Shown here in pieces: positions 23,938 to 35,589 of a DNA stretch of 64,000 bases (the stretch's first letter is position 1; the number at the start of each line of letters is the position of its first letter). A program made the translations under genes and the position numbers. The DNA is from Xiphydria camelus (taxonomy: Eukaryota > Arthropoda > Insecta > Hymenoptera > Xiphydriidae). The stretch spans positions 17,540,138 through 17,604,137 of the forward strand of contig OY783196.1 in assembly GCA_963678675.1 (NCBI GenBank), read 5' to 3'. The notes under the pieces are model-generated. The model saw only the letters and a list, made by a program, of their open reading frames with translations, had not been told where the DNA came from and searched no databases.

Positions 23938-24654
23938 TAACCAAATACGCTTAACTCTAAATGCGTTTTAATCTAGTGCACCCACGATAAATATCTACGG
24001 GAGAAAATTGCGTGGTTCGAGTCAGCTGGAAAATGAATGTAACATATTTTTTTTCGCGCACAAACTTTCTGAGATACGGAGGTCAATTTATCTGCATAAA
24101 AAAGTACGGCTAAAGTATGGAGAAAGTTTGAGAAAAGTTGAACCAAAGAAAGTGTGGCCACGGATCATATTCGAAATTTTGAGCTAGACAATTTTTTTCG
24201 TATTGGCTGAAAAGTTAAATTTACTCGATTTAGCTGTACCTTTTTGATTTAATTTTGTTGTATGGGTTCTTCGGTATAAAACTATAATGGCTTATTCGGT
24301 ACAAGAATATAGTTCATTAGTAATAATTTGAGAGTTCAATGCCATAATAAATTGAAATAACATTAACAGATAAGAACAAACATCGATTACATCAGCTGGT
24401 ACAAACAACTGAAATCTGATTGAAGTCATACTTTTTTGGTTCAACTTCTTCCAGACTTTTGTCATACTTTTTAGTCATACTTCTTTTTTACACGGGTAGT
24501 ATCGAACCGTACACGCGGTAATTGGATGCCGCCTCGCTATATACCGGCATATACTTAATCTACAGGTGCGAGGACGTCCGTAGGCTGTTGCAGCAGCGGC
24601 AGCGGTGGCAGCTGCTGCTCGAAAATCTTGCGTAATGCGGATATCTGGGTTTAT
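23938..24654. other. No gene supported
   Basis: AT-rich DNA, then a CpG/CAG-rich stretch near 24560-24640. A 24-codon tail after TAATCTACAG (about 24564) reads CEDVRRLLQQRQRWQLLLEN and stops. It could be a terminal exon but is more likely chance, since the acceptor lacks a pyrimidine tract. Confidence 0.3.
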
Positions 24655-25215
24655 CGCGTGATATCATGCGTGCTGAATTGTAGGGACAGTAATCGAGATA
24701 TTGAAAAAAAGCGGTGAAGGATTTTGGAGCGGGAGACCCTGGAAGGGCACTTTCCGTTCGAACGTTGCCAGTCGAAGGGAATGACGTGGTAGAGGGGGTT
24801 ACGCGAAAGGGAGAGTAACCGATCTTGCGTCACCCCACGGTTGGCACCTGGTTAGCGTGGCTCGCAATAGCAATCAGAGGCCAACGCCAGTGGCTCCAGA
24901 TTCATCGATCTCCTAGAATTGATTGGCCTCTGGCTATCGTGCTATAGGTAGTGGTAACGAGGGGTCGGAATAGCGATTCGTTCATGAATTATGTCGACGA
25001 AGGTAAAATACATATGCATAAATTTCGTGATTTCTAGAACGTCAAGATAGCCAAAGGTGTCGGCGGTAAAGGCGATATCGCGCGCGTTTAATTATAGGGA
25101 CGGGGTTTGGAATATGAAAAAACTTTGAAGGATCTTTGGACGGCGAAAGGGCATCATTTTCTGTTCGGGCACCTGCCATTCGAAGGCGATCGTGTAGGAA
25201 GGGATACGTACAACA
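24655..25215 (+). repeat. Pair of diverged direct repeats
   Basis: About 24655-24805 and 25070-25215 share, in order, a GATATC start, AATTRTAGGGACRG, an ATATTGAAAAA/ATATGAAAAAA block, GAAGGAT-TTTGGA, AAGGGCA, CGTTCG/TGTTCGG, and CCATTCGAAGG/CCAGTCGAAGG. A weak inverted pair (CAGAGGCCAA / TTGGCCTCTG) lies between them. The origin is unknown. Confidence 0.45.
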
Positions 25216-25850
25216 TATCTGCGTAGAAGGGAAGCGGATTATGCGACTCGTTACGATGGCCGGGGGTCGATTTGAGAGCGCTTCGGGACAGGCTATTTTC
25301 CTGTGGAAGTAAAATGCGGTTTTCAAGTTATTTGCGCTGGTTTTCTACTGTCAGGGCAGGTAATGATAACCAGGGACTAATGGAATAATCCAAAGAAATG
25401 AACTCCCTTTTTCTAGAACGTCAGAAAATTTGACGTTCAGTCAGTTTACAAATTGAATTAAGAAATATGAATATTTTTTATGCGATAACCGAATTGACTT
25501 TTTCTGAAATGTTTAAAATGCCAGTTCGATGGTACTCTGGAAAAACCACTACCGATGCGCGTACGATTTATAGCCGCATATTTATTACTCCAGAGGAGAA
25601 GTCATCGGAAACTTATGTACATTATCGCGCGCGTCTCGCGTGTGTGCAACACGTATTTGTATCACAACCGCAACAAAATCATGCGCTCTCGGATGTATCC
25701 TCATGGCGCTGCAACGTACCGGGATTTCCAAAATCCGTCCGCGTTGCAGCCGACGCACATATGCAGGGATAGCTATTATATCGCCGGACGAAGGAGATAC
25801 GCACTCCGTAGCGTCGACTTTATTTCCTTCTTCTCTCGTATGGACTGATT
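25216..25850. other. Unassigned; short family F fragment
   Basis: About 25440-25500 (TTTACAAATTGAATTAAGAA, TATGCGATAACCGAATTGAC) is a family F piece. The rest holds overlapping frames up to 101 codons, none recognised. Confidence 0.4.
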
Positions 25851-26078
25851 TAACATAAAAAAATGGGTAGACTGTTTCTTACGTTAATTTAGCATTCTTT
25901 GCATTCATTTTAATAAAAAAATATTGGATTAACACGAAAAATGAGTTGATTTTAATGCATAAAGATAGGTGGACTTATTTTTTGTGTGGCAATTTAGCAT
26001 TCTTTGTATTAATTTTAATAAAGAAATCTCGGATTGATACGGAAAATCGGTTGGTTTTAACATACAAAAATGGGTGGT
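25851..26078 (+). repeat. Tandem repeat, about 104-bp unit, 2.2 copies
   Basis: AACATAAAAAAATGGGTAG, AATTTAGCATTCTTTG and ATTTTAATAAARAAAT recur at a spacing of about 104 bp, and a third start (ACATACAAAAATGGGTGG) ends the array. Confidence 0.65.
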
Positions 26079-26530
26079 CCCAGATTCCAATACAAAATTT
26101 CCAACTGTGTAGTTATACTTTTTTCGAGGTCTCTCCGTTACTTTCCTTTCCCCCTTTGTTCGATATTTTCGCTATTTTTACGGACGTTTCGATGTAAAAT
26201 TGGGTACATAAGTACATACGCTGCCAAGGAAAATATTCACGCTCTAGAAAATCGTCGAATTGAACCCTGGATTACGACGTTGTCGTAAAAATTACGATCT
26301 CGAAACGTCACTTATACGTAATACTCTGTGAAGTCTAGTACCTAAAAAATTCAGGGTTCATATTATTTTCCCTCGTCCAACACTGACCTACACATTATCG
26401 ACGAGCTCTTTAATCGCGCGGATCGTAAAATCGAACAGGTGACAATCGACGAGATTTCGAGAATCGTCGCGTGTGTCGAGGGGTCACTGTGTGGTCAAGT
26501 GTGCAAGTCGAGCATACGTGGTATTGATAA

Positions 26531-26568
<38 letters not shown>

Positions 26569-27284
26569 TATGTAAAGCGAGAGAAGGCGAACGAGCGAGA
26601 GAGAACAGCTGAGAGCGATGAGCAACGAGGCACCCAGCTCTCAGATAACTCTTTATCGCTCGAAACTTCAGAGGGGTTATCATTGAGTTCCACAGTTGCC
26701 ACATCTTTCGTGTTTTAACACAGCCTCGCCGCACGAGCGTGTGCGTATCAATGCGCGTATCGCTCGCGTCCCGCCGCGGTTACGCAGGGGCACGCAGGCG
26801 AAATGGCAAAGGAATCAAGGCTGCGCGACTGATACTGTAACTGGAGGAGGGCGGGCTTACCAAGTCCTCGCTCGTTACGTGGCCGCAGTATGCGCGTGTC
26901 GAGGGTTTCCCAAGAATTCGTCGCTTTTATTTTGGAAAGTTTGGGACTTGTCGCGGTTACGTAAGCTTCGGTGCACCGAGAAAGACTCGGTGAATTTTCG
27001 AAATACATAATTGTTGGGAGATAACGAAATATACTGTCGCTGGATATCTACGATATATTATTTTCCGGATTAAAAATCGACGGCGTTTCGAGGAATATTT
27101 GAAACGATCGGTCGTTGGAAATTTTGAATTTAATAATGATTTTAAAAAGGTTATTTTTTATTTGTTATTGGCTCCGTGCATGGAGAATGTACTACTCTTT
27201 CTGATTGCATGCGAGAGTGTACATGAAGTTTGTCAGTGTCTAATTGTTTATTTGTCCAGCGGAACTTCGTGTCTCTGTATGTAT
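26079..27284. other. Unassigned; CpG-rich segment with GA tract
   Basis: (GA)n at about 26534-26564 lies inside a CpG-rich region (26400-27010). Frames up to 104 codons are unrecognised. Confidence 0.4.
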
Positions 27285-27502
27285 CATGTGAGGCTAAACT
27301 TATTCGCCAGGAAAGAAACTTCACTCACTATATATATAATCTCATTATCTATGAGCTTTTGGCACATATTTATATAATACTTTTTTGGAGATTACATTTT
27401 TATCTATGACAAAGTCTTATATCGATGTAGGCCAAAGGTTCATAATTAATGAGATAATAATGATTCAATTTTTTTTCCCGACGTGTAACTTTAGCCTCAT
27501 AT
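27285..27502. mobile_element. MITE family H, copy 1
   Basis: ATGTGAGGCTAAACTTATTC and GCCAGGAAAGAAACTTC at the left are mirrored by a weaker TAACTTTAGCCTCATATGG at the right. The interior TCTCATTATCTATGA and CTTATATCGATGTAGGCC is shared with 43199-43407 and 54249-54453. Confidence 0.65.
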
Positions 27503-28077
27503 GGTATATGACCACACATAATCGTAAGGAACAGTTGTGGTAGTTATGTACGGAGCTAATAATTAATTCGTTCTAATTATGCGAAGCGGAAAGAAAAGAG
27601 CGGCCACGACAAATATATACTACGACGCTCTTTCTAGTCTTCTTTTTTATACCGATAGTTAAGCCTCGTCCGACGCACTTCGACCGGTTTCGGACGACGG
27701 ATTCATCGCGAGGCATACATAACTTACGGTTCGCCGATGCTGGGAGACTTCTCGATTAAACGACGTTTAGGCACAAGGTTCAGTTATAATTGCAAGTGCG
27801 ATCTACGTTTTCGTCTAAAAGTATTTTTCCCTCTAAAATTTATCTAATTTTCTAATTTTTAAACGAGGAAAATAGTGCCGAGATATTTATATTTCTTTTT
27901 TTCACTATGAACTCGCCTGTTAAATTCTTTTATCAAGATTTCAGTTAAATTATCCTGCTATAAAAGAACAATTTTTATGCGATAGGCGAATAATTTTGAA
28001 CGACACTGTATACCCAAATGAAAAAGTTCTATACATTTTTTATATAATGTATATGTGATTTTGTTAATAGGGTAAAC
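27503..28077. other. No recognisable feature
   Basis: Mixed AT-rich DNA; no repeat copy, RNA gene or convincing frame. Confidence 0.45.
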
Positions 28078-28079
28078 CA

Positions 28080-28462
28080 CCCAGTTATATTGGACACTTA
28101 AGCATTTTACAAGATTTGAGACCGTGTTAAAAAGATATTTTTCTACCTAGAGAGATATGAGTGGTGGCTTCTTTTGAGATTGAAAATATATTGGCTTTAC
28201 ATTCTAGTAACTTACAGTTTTAAGTTGAAAAGAATATAATTTTCAACAATAAAAACTGGGATAAAGTCAAAAAACTTAGTTATTGGACAGTGTTCTTATT
28301 TTTTGGAAATACTCAATCCAGTAATTGGACAGTCAAGAATCAATAAGCCAGGTACGGTTTTTGATAATATTTATTAAAGTAAAAATTAGGAATCTTGTTT
28401 TTATTTATTTAAATCAGACTGTCCAATAACTGCAAGGTGTCCAATAACTGGGTGGTTTACCC
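28080..28462. mobile_element. TA-flanked MITE (GGGTAAACCACCCAG ends)
   Basis: TA at 28078-28079 and 28463-28464. GGGTAAACCACCCAGTTAT is mirrored at the right, each followed by TTGGACA. Internal TTGGACAGT repeats recur. Tc1/mariner-type by target; no protein seen. Confidence 0.8.
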
Positions 28463-28675
28463 TATATGAATTTTATAGAAAATATATATAATTTGTCCGC
28501 CTGGGTAGGTGTTAACGAGACAAACCGTACATAAATAACGTCTCCCTTCGTCCCATATTTGAAATTCGCGTTTCATTTGACCTTCCTTATTACCAAGACG
28601 TACGTAATGCTTCCTTATCGGAATAAATGGAAATGACCGCGTTGTAATTCGGCGATTCGAATTTTCGACGTTATA

Positions 28676-29110
28676 CAGGGTGCGGCAAAATGATAGACAC
28701 TATATATTTGGGATGTCAATAAAAACCAAATCACACAAAGCAAAGAAAACATTTTTTTATTTTTGGAAACTACATATGCCATTTTGAAACGTTATGTTCG
28801 AAAAATTACATTTCTTAAATGACGGCCATTATTGTCGATACACTCTTGAAGGTTTTCACGGAAGCGCGCTATTACTCTACGGATCATCTCTTGCGGAATC
28901 GCGATGCGCTCCTTTCCAAGCCATGTCGATAACTGAAAATGGCACAAACTTAAGGTTATAGCCGCCATTTAAGACATGTAATTTTTCGAATATAACGTTT
29001 CAAAATGGCATGATATGTAGTTTCCAAAAATAAAAAATTTTTTTCTTTGCTTTGTGTGGTTTCGTTTTTATTGACATCCCAAATAGTGTCTATCATTTTG
29101 CCGCACCCTG
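28676..29110. mobile_element. TA-flanked foldback element with transposase tail
   Basis: TA (28674-28675, 29111-29112) flanks CAGGGTGCGGCAAAATGATA, mirrored at the right. The arms are about 130-150 bp. The unpaired centre (about 28826-28936) encodes, on the minus strand, a C-terminal transposase-like segment. It looks like an internally deleted Tc1/mariner-group element. Confidence 0.8.
28800..28936 (-). pseudogene. Transposase C-terminal remnant (IS630/Tc1/mariner-like)
   Basis: The minus strand reads QLSTWLGKERIAIPQEMI, then RRVIARFRENLQECIDNNGR and HL. The pattern P-E-I--V------RL--CI---G-H is the usual extreme C-terminus of IS630/Tc1/mariner-group transposases, downstream of the DDE/D catalytic core, which is absent. 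The fragment occupies the loop between the arms of 28676-29110 and runs into the element's own inverted repeat, as expected if the gene ended near the TIR and the middle of the element was lost. No start codon or catalytic residue remains, so it cannot be active. The family call rests on this short motif alone. Confidence 0.5.
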
Positions 29111-29112
29111 TA

Positions 29113-29654
29113 TTATACAGACGTCGTTCTCAGAATTTTGCTTTCTCTCTCCGCGACACACAACATTCTTTCCCTGAAGAGCTTCCACACGAGAATGGAA
29201 CAAACCGCGCCTGAGGGATCGATTGGTCATCGCTAATGGACTCGCTCCTTAAAATCCACGGATTAGCCTCGAATCCTCGGGTGGGCCTTAAGGCACACGA
29301 TCGTATGAGATCGATTTGGAAACGGTCGTTCACGCGAAAGACCGAATGTCCACTGGTTTTGTTCCGCGATAGAATTTTTCCACCGATAAGTCACTTCCGA
29401 TGCGTTGCGAATTTTCGTACGGACGAAATTTCGATGCATCTCGAATTTCTCCGAAACGTTGGAAAGACTCGAAAGATTTTTAATGCACGACGCGCGTCTA
29501 TACATAGAAACTCTGGTTTCGTGTTTATAACGTTAAGTGTGACCTTCTGACTCTTGACTGCATCTTTGGGTCGGAATTTTTTGATGACAACTTTCCACGT
29601 GTCTCGAAATTTTCTACGGTAATTCAATCGAATCTAACACGAATGAAATGTAGG
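29113..29654. other. No gene supported
   Basis: One plus-strand frame of 104 codons (29236-29550) overlaps two minus-strand frames; none is recognised. Confidence 0.4.
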
Positions 29655-29885
29655 GCGAAAGTGGGTTAAATGTCAAAGTTGAAGTACAAGTTCGAGATCG
29701 ATTATCTTAAAAACAATTAAAGATATGGAAAAATAGTTTATATAAAAAATGTTTATCTAGGTTTTTACTATAATAAAGCTGCTTTTCATTTTTCGCATAT
29801 CAGTATACTCATATCTCCACCACGTTTCGAGATAATCGCGCTCAAAACTAAATGGAAACCGGTGCGTTTATTCCATTTGTACCTA
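29655..29885 (-). repeat. Dispersed foldback-like repeat, family A
   Basis: GTTGAAGTACAAGTTCGAGA and TCGATTATCTTAAAAAC at the left, ACGTTTCGAGATAATCGCG and GTTTATTCCATTTGTACC at the right: reverse of family A. Confidence 0.7.
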
Positions 29886-30939
29886 CTCAGCACGAAAGAA
29901 ATAAATTTGCATTCCTAGCAGAACTAGGTTTTGTTGAGAACTTGTTGCTATCACGACGAACATATTATCTGTGGCAGTAGAAGATACGTTCAATAATAGC
30001 AAATGTAACTGCAATCACAGGGAAATATTGTTCGATAAAAATACTTGCTAGCCGAGTAAGTATCCTTACTCTACTATTGGACATATCTTTTTCTGTCACA
30101 GATGATATGTTTGTCATGATAGTAAAAAGTTCTCAGAAAACCCTGGTTTATAGCTGAAACTATAAAATCATTTTTCCCCATGCATAATAATACCGATAAT
30201 TTAATTGCAAATTGAATAATTAGACAAACATATATTCCTTCATAAATTAAAACTCCACCGAGAATATCTATAATGAAGCGAAGTATGCGTCGTGACGAAA
30301 ATTGAAATCGAAGCTAGTCGAATCGGATTAACCGAAGCAGTGCAGATTAAGCGGCAAGGTCTTCCAGCCAGTTGTCAATGATTCTAATTAAAGAAGGAAG
30401 CCTCTAAAGAAGTAGGTCATCCATGGTATAGTAAAATATCCGTGACAGTTGGGTTCTTCGCGCCAGACCTAATCTAATGTTCCATAACGAAGTGAAAATA
30501 CAGCGAACGAAACGAGAGAGTCCGGCGAACGATTTTTACGACGATCACACACAATTCCAGCAGCGCGATCCGTGCGTACCGCACCTCGGAGTCAGTGAGC
30601 CCTCTCGCGCGCGCGCGCAATACTTCCTAGAAGGATCCGAGCACGGCCAAACAGCCGCTAATTGCAAATATCTTAATTATACCGAGATAACATGGTCGCG
30701 CCACCCTCGCGCCTCATGTAACATAACAATGGTCCGGCATCGTGGCGAGCGACGACGCCGGGGTAACCGCAAAGAGTCTCGGCTTCCGTGCGCGATGTCA
30801 TTGCACCCTGCGGAATGCGCGCGAGATAACTCTCGTCGCGGGTTTAACGAACGCGTGCGGGACAGGATGGATGTGGTATGTGTACGTCATCGGAAGGATT
30901 TGGTGATTGAAAATTTTGTTTGGTTTAGTGTAAATTCGG
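29886..30939. other. No gene supported; start of a long open frame
   Basis: A frame open from ATG at 30477 to 31157 (226 codons) begins in CpG-rich DNA and ends inside a family F repeat. Its residues suggest no domain. It is more likely composition-driven than a gene, though it is the longest non-simple-repeat frame here. Confidence 0.35.
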
Positions 30940-31230
30940 TATCGCATAAAAAATATTCATATTTTTTAATTCAATTCGTAATCTGTACACATAGGAGACG
31001 TCAGACGATAAAGAAAATATGTACTGCATTGCGACGTCATTCGGAAGTCGTAAGAGACGTACTTATGCGAAATAGGGAGTGCGAGAGAGATAGACTCACC
31101 ATTTTCTATGACGTATGCTGCATTCTTAAATATTGTTTTCCAGCAATGAAAGATTAAAAAATATAGGGTTAATAATTTTGTCGAAATTTTTCAAATTTAG
31201 GTACGATAAAAAAATAGACAACTGAGACAA
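30940..31230 (-). repeat. Dispersed repeat family F, reverse copy
   Basis: CATAAAAAATATTCATATTT, CAATTCGTAATCTGTACAC, GCGACGTCATTCGG (one change from TGACGTCA) and AAAATATAGGGTTAATAATT follow family F order in reverse. Confidence 0.65.
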
Positions 31231-32446
31231 CTGAATTGTGCGTCCCGGAAGACCCGCTTAAAAATTGTTTATCAATTTAACGAGAGACATTCCCGTTAAA
31301 AATTTGAAGAAGAAAATTTCAAGAAATTTCTGTCGATAATTGAGCAGAAAAAAAAGAAAGACATTATGCGTACAACTCTCTCTGACAAATTGTGTTCCAT
31401 TTCTCGAGTTAACATAAATTTGATACTCGAGAAAAGTCATGAAAGGTGCATCCAATTTGACTAATACCTGTACATCTCATTTTTTGCATGTTTTTATGTT
31501 TTTTTTTCTCATTCGCGGCGTATGAGACTTTCTCGCTAGAATCTGCTAATTTACTGCTGTCTACTAATCGGAGCATCGGTGACAATATTTAGGAGATCCA
31601 ACAATGTTTCCTTCATATCAAACTAGCAACAAGGTACGCGCTTCGCGTGCACTCTTCGTTTACCTTTTCGTCATTACTTGCTCATTTAGATTTCTACACT
31701 TTGACGATTCGCAAACATCACTCACTCATGCTTTCGAGATGGCGAATTCAGCAGATAAAATTCACGGAAAAGTGACGTGTCGTTCGATAATTAGCAAATG
31801 TCATTTACGTGTTGGAAATGACTTTTCACGCTTTCGAAATTTAAGATTCAAGATAGCGAATATCGATGTAAAGTCGTCAATAAAAAACACGAAAAAGTGA
31901 CTTCACTCTTCGTGAATGAGAGTCGGAAAGAGTCTTACGTGACGTGTTCTTTTTATGAATGGATAGCAATCTAAAACTATCGCAACGACTGAAAATTCGA
32001 AACTACCGATATTCATCTATCGACTCGCAATCAATGCTTGTGTTATGTGTTTGAGCCAGCGCGCGCGTCACGTGACGACGCCGAATCTTTCGCAACGCTC
32101 GACGCCGCTGTTAGGTGGACGGGGCGTCGCCACTGGCGCCGCCGTCGTTCCGGACGTCTCTCCGCGACGTCGCCCGCGAGAAAGGATGCCGTCTACTCGT
32201 GCGCGAAAAATAGGTAATAAAGTTGGACGTTTCGGACAGGTGACATTTTTATGGCTGCCGGCCTTTTCGAAGGGGGCCCCCGCTTGTACAGATCTCGCCC
32301 GAAGGACGCGATCGTTATCGATAGACTCGATTAAGTCGAGTCGTGGCGCCGCTGATCGATGGACAGGCGGATTGGTATACGCAAATGGGGCCGTGTATCG
32401 ATAAATTACAGTTTCCAGGCGAGATCTAGGAATGCGCGCGCGCTCA

Positions 32447-32449
<3 letters not shown>
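31231..32449. other. Unassigned; CpG-rich toward the right
   Basis: AT-rich to about 32030, then CpG-dense. Frames of 98 codons (31604-31900) and 119 codons (32045-32404), plus strand, are unrecognised. No repeat copy seen. Confidence 0.4.
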
Positions 32450-32450
<1 letters not shown>

Positions 32451-32528
<78 letters not shown>

Positions 32529-32529
32529 C
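32451..32529. repeat. (TC)n microsatellite, about 80 bp
   Basis: TC dinucleotides with a single CCC interruption near 32507. Confidence 0.95.
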
Positions 32530-32865
32530 GTAACTGAATACGTTTCGGTTCTCTGTACCTGTACGCCTTCGTTTCTCGTTTTCTCTCCGGTGACGTGCGC
32601 GCGTTCGAGGATCGTCGAGACTTTCGAGCGTTTCGCGATCCTTTCGAATATCGATATTCTATTTTTGGGCAGAATACATCGATTTACCTGTCGCCTAACG
32701 GCTCTCTTCTTGGCCGCTCGTCCGAGCGAACGCCGCCTCGCGAGCTTTAGTTATGTTACCGACAGAAAATTCCATTCGTTTTTCTATTTTCGATCTCTCG
32801 CTTCTATGCCCTTCACCTTTCGGTAGCGCCTTTCCTGCGCGTTTTCATGATTTTAGTATCGGGTA
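32530..32865. other. CpG-rich DNA, nothing assigned
   Basis: The frame extending from the TC tract to 32826 is an artefact of the repeat plus low stop density; no domain is seen. Confidence 0.4.
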
Positions 32866-33087
32866 AAAGTAGGGTAGACGCGTCTGTCCCAGTTGAAGAG
32901 CAAGTTCAAAATCGATTATCTTGAAATCGGTTGCACATATCGAAGAAAAGTTTAAATAAAAAATGTTTGCCTATATCTTTACAATAAACAAGCTATCCTA
33001 TATTTTTCGTACGTCTCCACTGCGTTTCGAGATAATTGCGTTCGAAGTTAAACAGAAGCTGTGAGGAGGTCTATCTCACTTTTATCC
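32866..33087 (-). repeat. Dispersed foldback-like repeat, family A
   Basis: CAGTTGAAGAGCAAGTTCAA, ATCGATTATCTTGAAATCG, CTGCGTTTCGAGATAATTGC and a terminal TCTCACTTTTATCC. A family B MITE begins immediately after it at the next TA. Confidence 0.7.
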
Positions 33088-33089
33088 TA

Positions 33090-33562
33090 CACTGAGAAAA
33101 GGAATTAGGTTAAAATGACAAAACGCATCTAATTTGACGCGTTTAATTATTCTAACCGAAATACTAGTTAGTCGAACCAAATACTTAATTATTCTACCAA
33201 ATGTCTAGTTATTCTAACACCCAAACATTTGATTATTCTAACAAAAAATTGGTCAATCTAATCAAACAGATGGGGAATCTACACTGAAAGAAATAAATGT
33301 AATTTCGACAACTATTTTGGACTCAACTGCTCAAGTTTGATAATGAAAACCAGTTTTTATGGTTGTCGTAACTATTTTTTGTTACCGGAGCAAAAGAATT
33401 ATTGCGATAACCATATAAAATTTTTGCTGATTACAAAACTGGAGCAGTTGAGTCCAAAATAGTTGTCACAACTACTCTTTTTTCTCATTGTATATTTCAT
33501 CAAACGGTTTTGTCATCATCTCCAGGATTTTGATTAAATTAATCAAATTATTTTTCTCAGTG
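33090..33562 (+). mobile_element. TA MITE family B, copy 4, interrupted
   Basis: TA (33088-33089, 33563-33564) flanks CACTGAGAAAAGGAATTAGG and TTATTTTTCTCAGTG. After GATGGGGAATC the sequence is interrupted by 33282-33490 and resumes TATTTCATCAAACGG, just where copy 1 reads without a break. Confidence 0.8.
33282..33490. mobile_element. MITE nested in family B (TA duplication verified by alignment)
   Basis: TA at 33280-33281 and 33491-33492. Ends CACTGAAAGAAATAAATG and CTTTTTTCTCATTG; inner arms ACAACTATTTTGGACTCAAC are mirrored. The intact host copy at 11033-11307 shows the unoccupied site, supporting a TA target. Confidence 0.85.
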
Positions 33563-33591
33563 TATAGATAACAATTTAATAAGTTCTTTAG

Positions 33592-33594
<3 letters not shown>

Positions 33595-33632
<38 letters not shown>
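33595..33632. repeat. (TC)n microsatellite
   Basis: About 38 bp of TC dinucleotides. Confidence 0.9.
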
Positions 33633-34508
<876 letters not shown>

Positions 34509-34526
34509 TACACACTCTCTCTCTCT

Positions 34527-34566
34527 CTTTGGGCAATAAAACACCTTATCAATCAATCAATCAATC
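34527..34566 (+). mobile_element. Possible non-LTR retrotransposon tail
   Basis: TTTGGGCAATAAAACACC followed by four CAAT units resembles LINE 3' termini with short tail repeats. A similar AATAATAAACATC(ATC)n lies at about 60355-60390. No coding part is attached. Confidence 0.3.
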
Positions 34567-34677
34567 TCTCCCTCTCCCTCTCGTTCTTTCTACGCATATA
34601 GGTTAGTTCTTTATCTCGGCCGGGTTCGTGCGCGGCTTGTAGTCGCTCGACTCGCGCGGCGAGGAGGACGCGAGTAA

Positions 34678-35372
34678 GTGCGGTCTCTCACGGGTCGGTA
34701 TGCTTCGAGCAAAAACCGCGCTCGCGGTATCCATGCAGCATACCGATTGGTTGTTGCTCTATACATTTTGTATCGATGCTCGCACACGGGTCGGCATGGC
34801 ATCGGCGCAAAGCGGTTTGTACTCGGTATATTGCGTGCAACATCACCAATCAGTCGCGTCTCGACATTTGCAGGCTGTAAGCATCTAGGCAGTCGGGCTT
34901 TTCCGGTCGAACCTCCCGTTGGGGTGTACCAAGGACGGTCTACACTCCCTCACACACATGTTCGTATTTTGTCTGCTTATCAATGGCTTAACGAGTCTGA
35001 CTAGTTTTAGAAAAGAATTTTTTGACATTCTATACAGTGCTTTAAACTTATCATTTTCACTCAATTATCCTGCTGCTATAAATAGTCTGCTACCATAGTT
35101 GCGTTCAATGTATGGATGGACCCAAAATATCTTTTTTCTTTGATTTCTGAAATAATTATAAATTACAATAATATCTTCATCACTCGAATCACTAGACGTA
35201 GACATGTTTCCTACTACTTTCCGCCGCGGAATAGCACGAAATGAAATGCGTCGGCAAGAGTCGCGCCGCCAGCATACCGAGGCTGTAAGCGAGACTGGCT
35301 AGTAAAGAATCAGTACGACATTTACCGTATACTTATTGCGCCGAAACCATACCGACCCGTGAGAGACCGCGC
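34678..35372 (-). mobile_element. Harbinger-type element, TAA target duplication
   Basis: TAA at 34675-34677 and 35373-35375 flanks GTGCGGTCTCTCACGGGTCG and its mirror CGACCCGTGAGAGACCGCGC. The 695-bp element carries the start of a transposase on the minus strand (34986-35204) and is nearly identical by eye to 46650-47347. The catalytic part is missing. Confidence 0.9.
34986..35204 (-). pseudogene. Harbinger transposase N-terminal fragment
   Basis: Reads MSTSSDSSDEDIIVIYNYF, then an RNQRKK basic block, IFWVHPYIERNYGSRLF, a stop within AAG*LSEND, then KALYRMSKNSFLKLVRLV. The acidic start, the F-WVHP motif and the YRMSK-SF-LV block are the hallmark N-terminal order of PIF/Harbinger transposases (usually about 350-400 residues). 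The reading frame continues past the stop for about 40 residues and then meets the right-hand non-coding part, with no DDE domain. The sister copy at 46954-47172 lacks this stop but has a frameshift after YRMSK, so each is broken differently. Confidence 0.75.
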
Positions 35373-35471
35373 TAAGAGAGATTTGTGGCACGTGCACGTT
35401 TCGCACTTTCGTCGAAAAGACACATTTCTGCGGCGAATTCTGTGATCAGAAAGAAAACTATTGATTATTAC

Positions 35472-35549
35472 TAGGGGGCTCCGCCCCCTACTCGCTTCGC
35501 TCGTCAACCTCCGGGGGGCTGTCACCCCCGCGCCGCTATCGCGGCGCTC
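35472..35549. repeat. Two short GC-rich hairpins
   Basis: TAGGGGGCTCCGCCCCCTA (35472-35490) and GCGCCGCTATCGCGGCGC (35531-35548) are compact dyads, with CTCGCTTCGCTCG between. Such hairpins occur near ends of some transposons (e.g. Helitrons), but no diagnostic terminus was found. Confidence 0.4.
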
Positions 35550-35589
35550 CACCAACTTTGTAGAGGACGTTGGTCGGCCAACGGACTTA

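Noticed and set aside
24564..24635. Possible terminal exon after TAATCTACAG
   Set aside because: The acceptor lacks a pyrimidine tract and the open stretch is short; CAG-rich DNA readily gives such frames.
30477..31157. 226-codon open frame starting at ATG
   Set aside because: Its C-terminal third lies in dispersed repeat family F and the rest in CpG-rich DNA; no domain, splice context or codon bias supports a gene.
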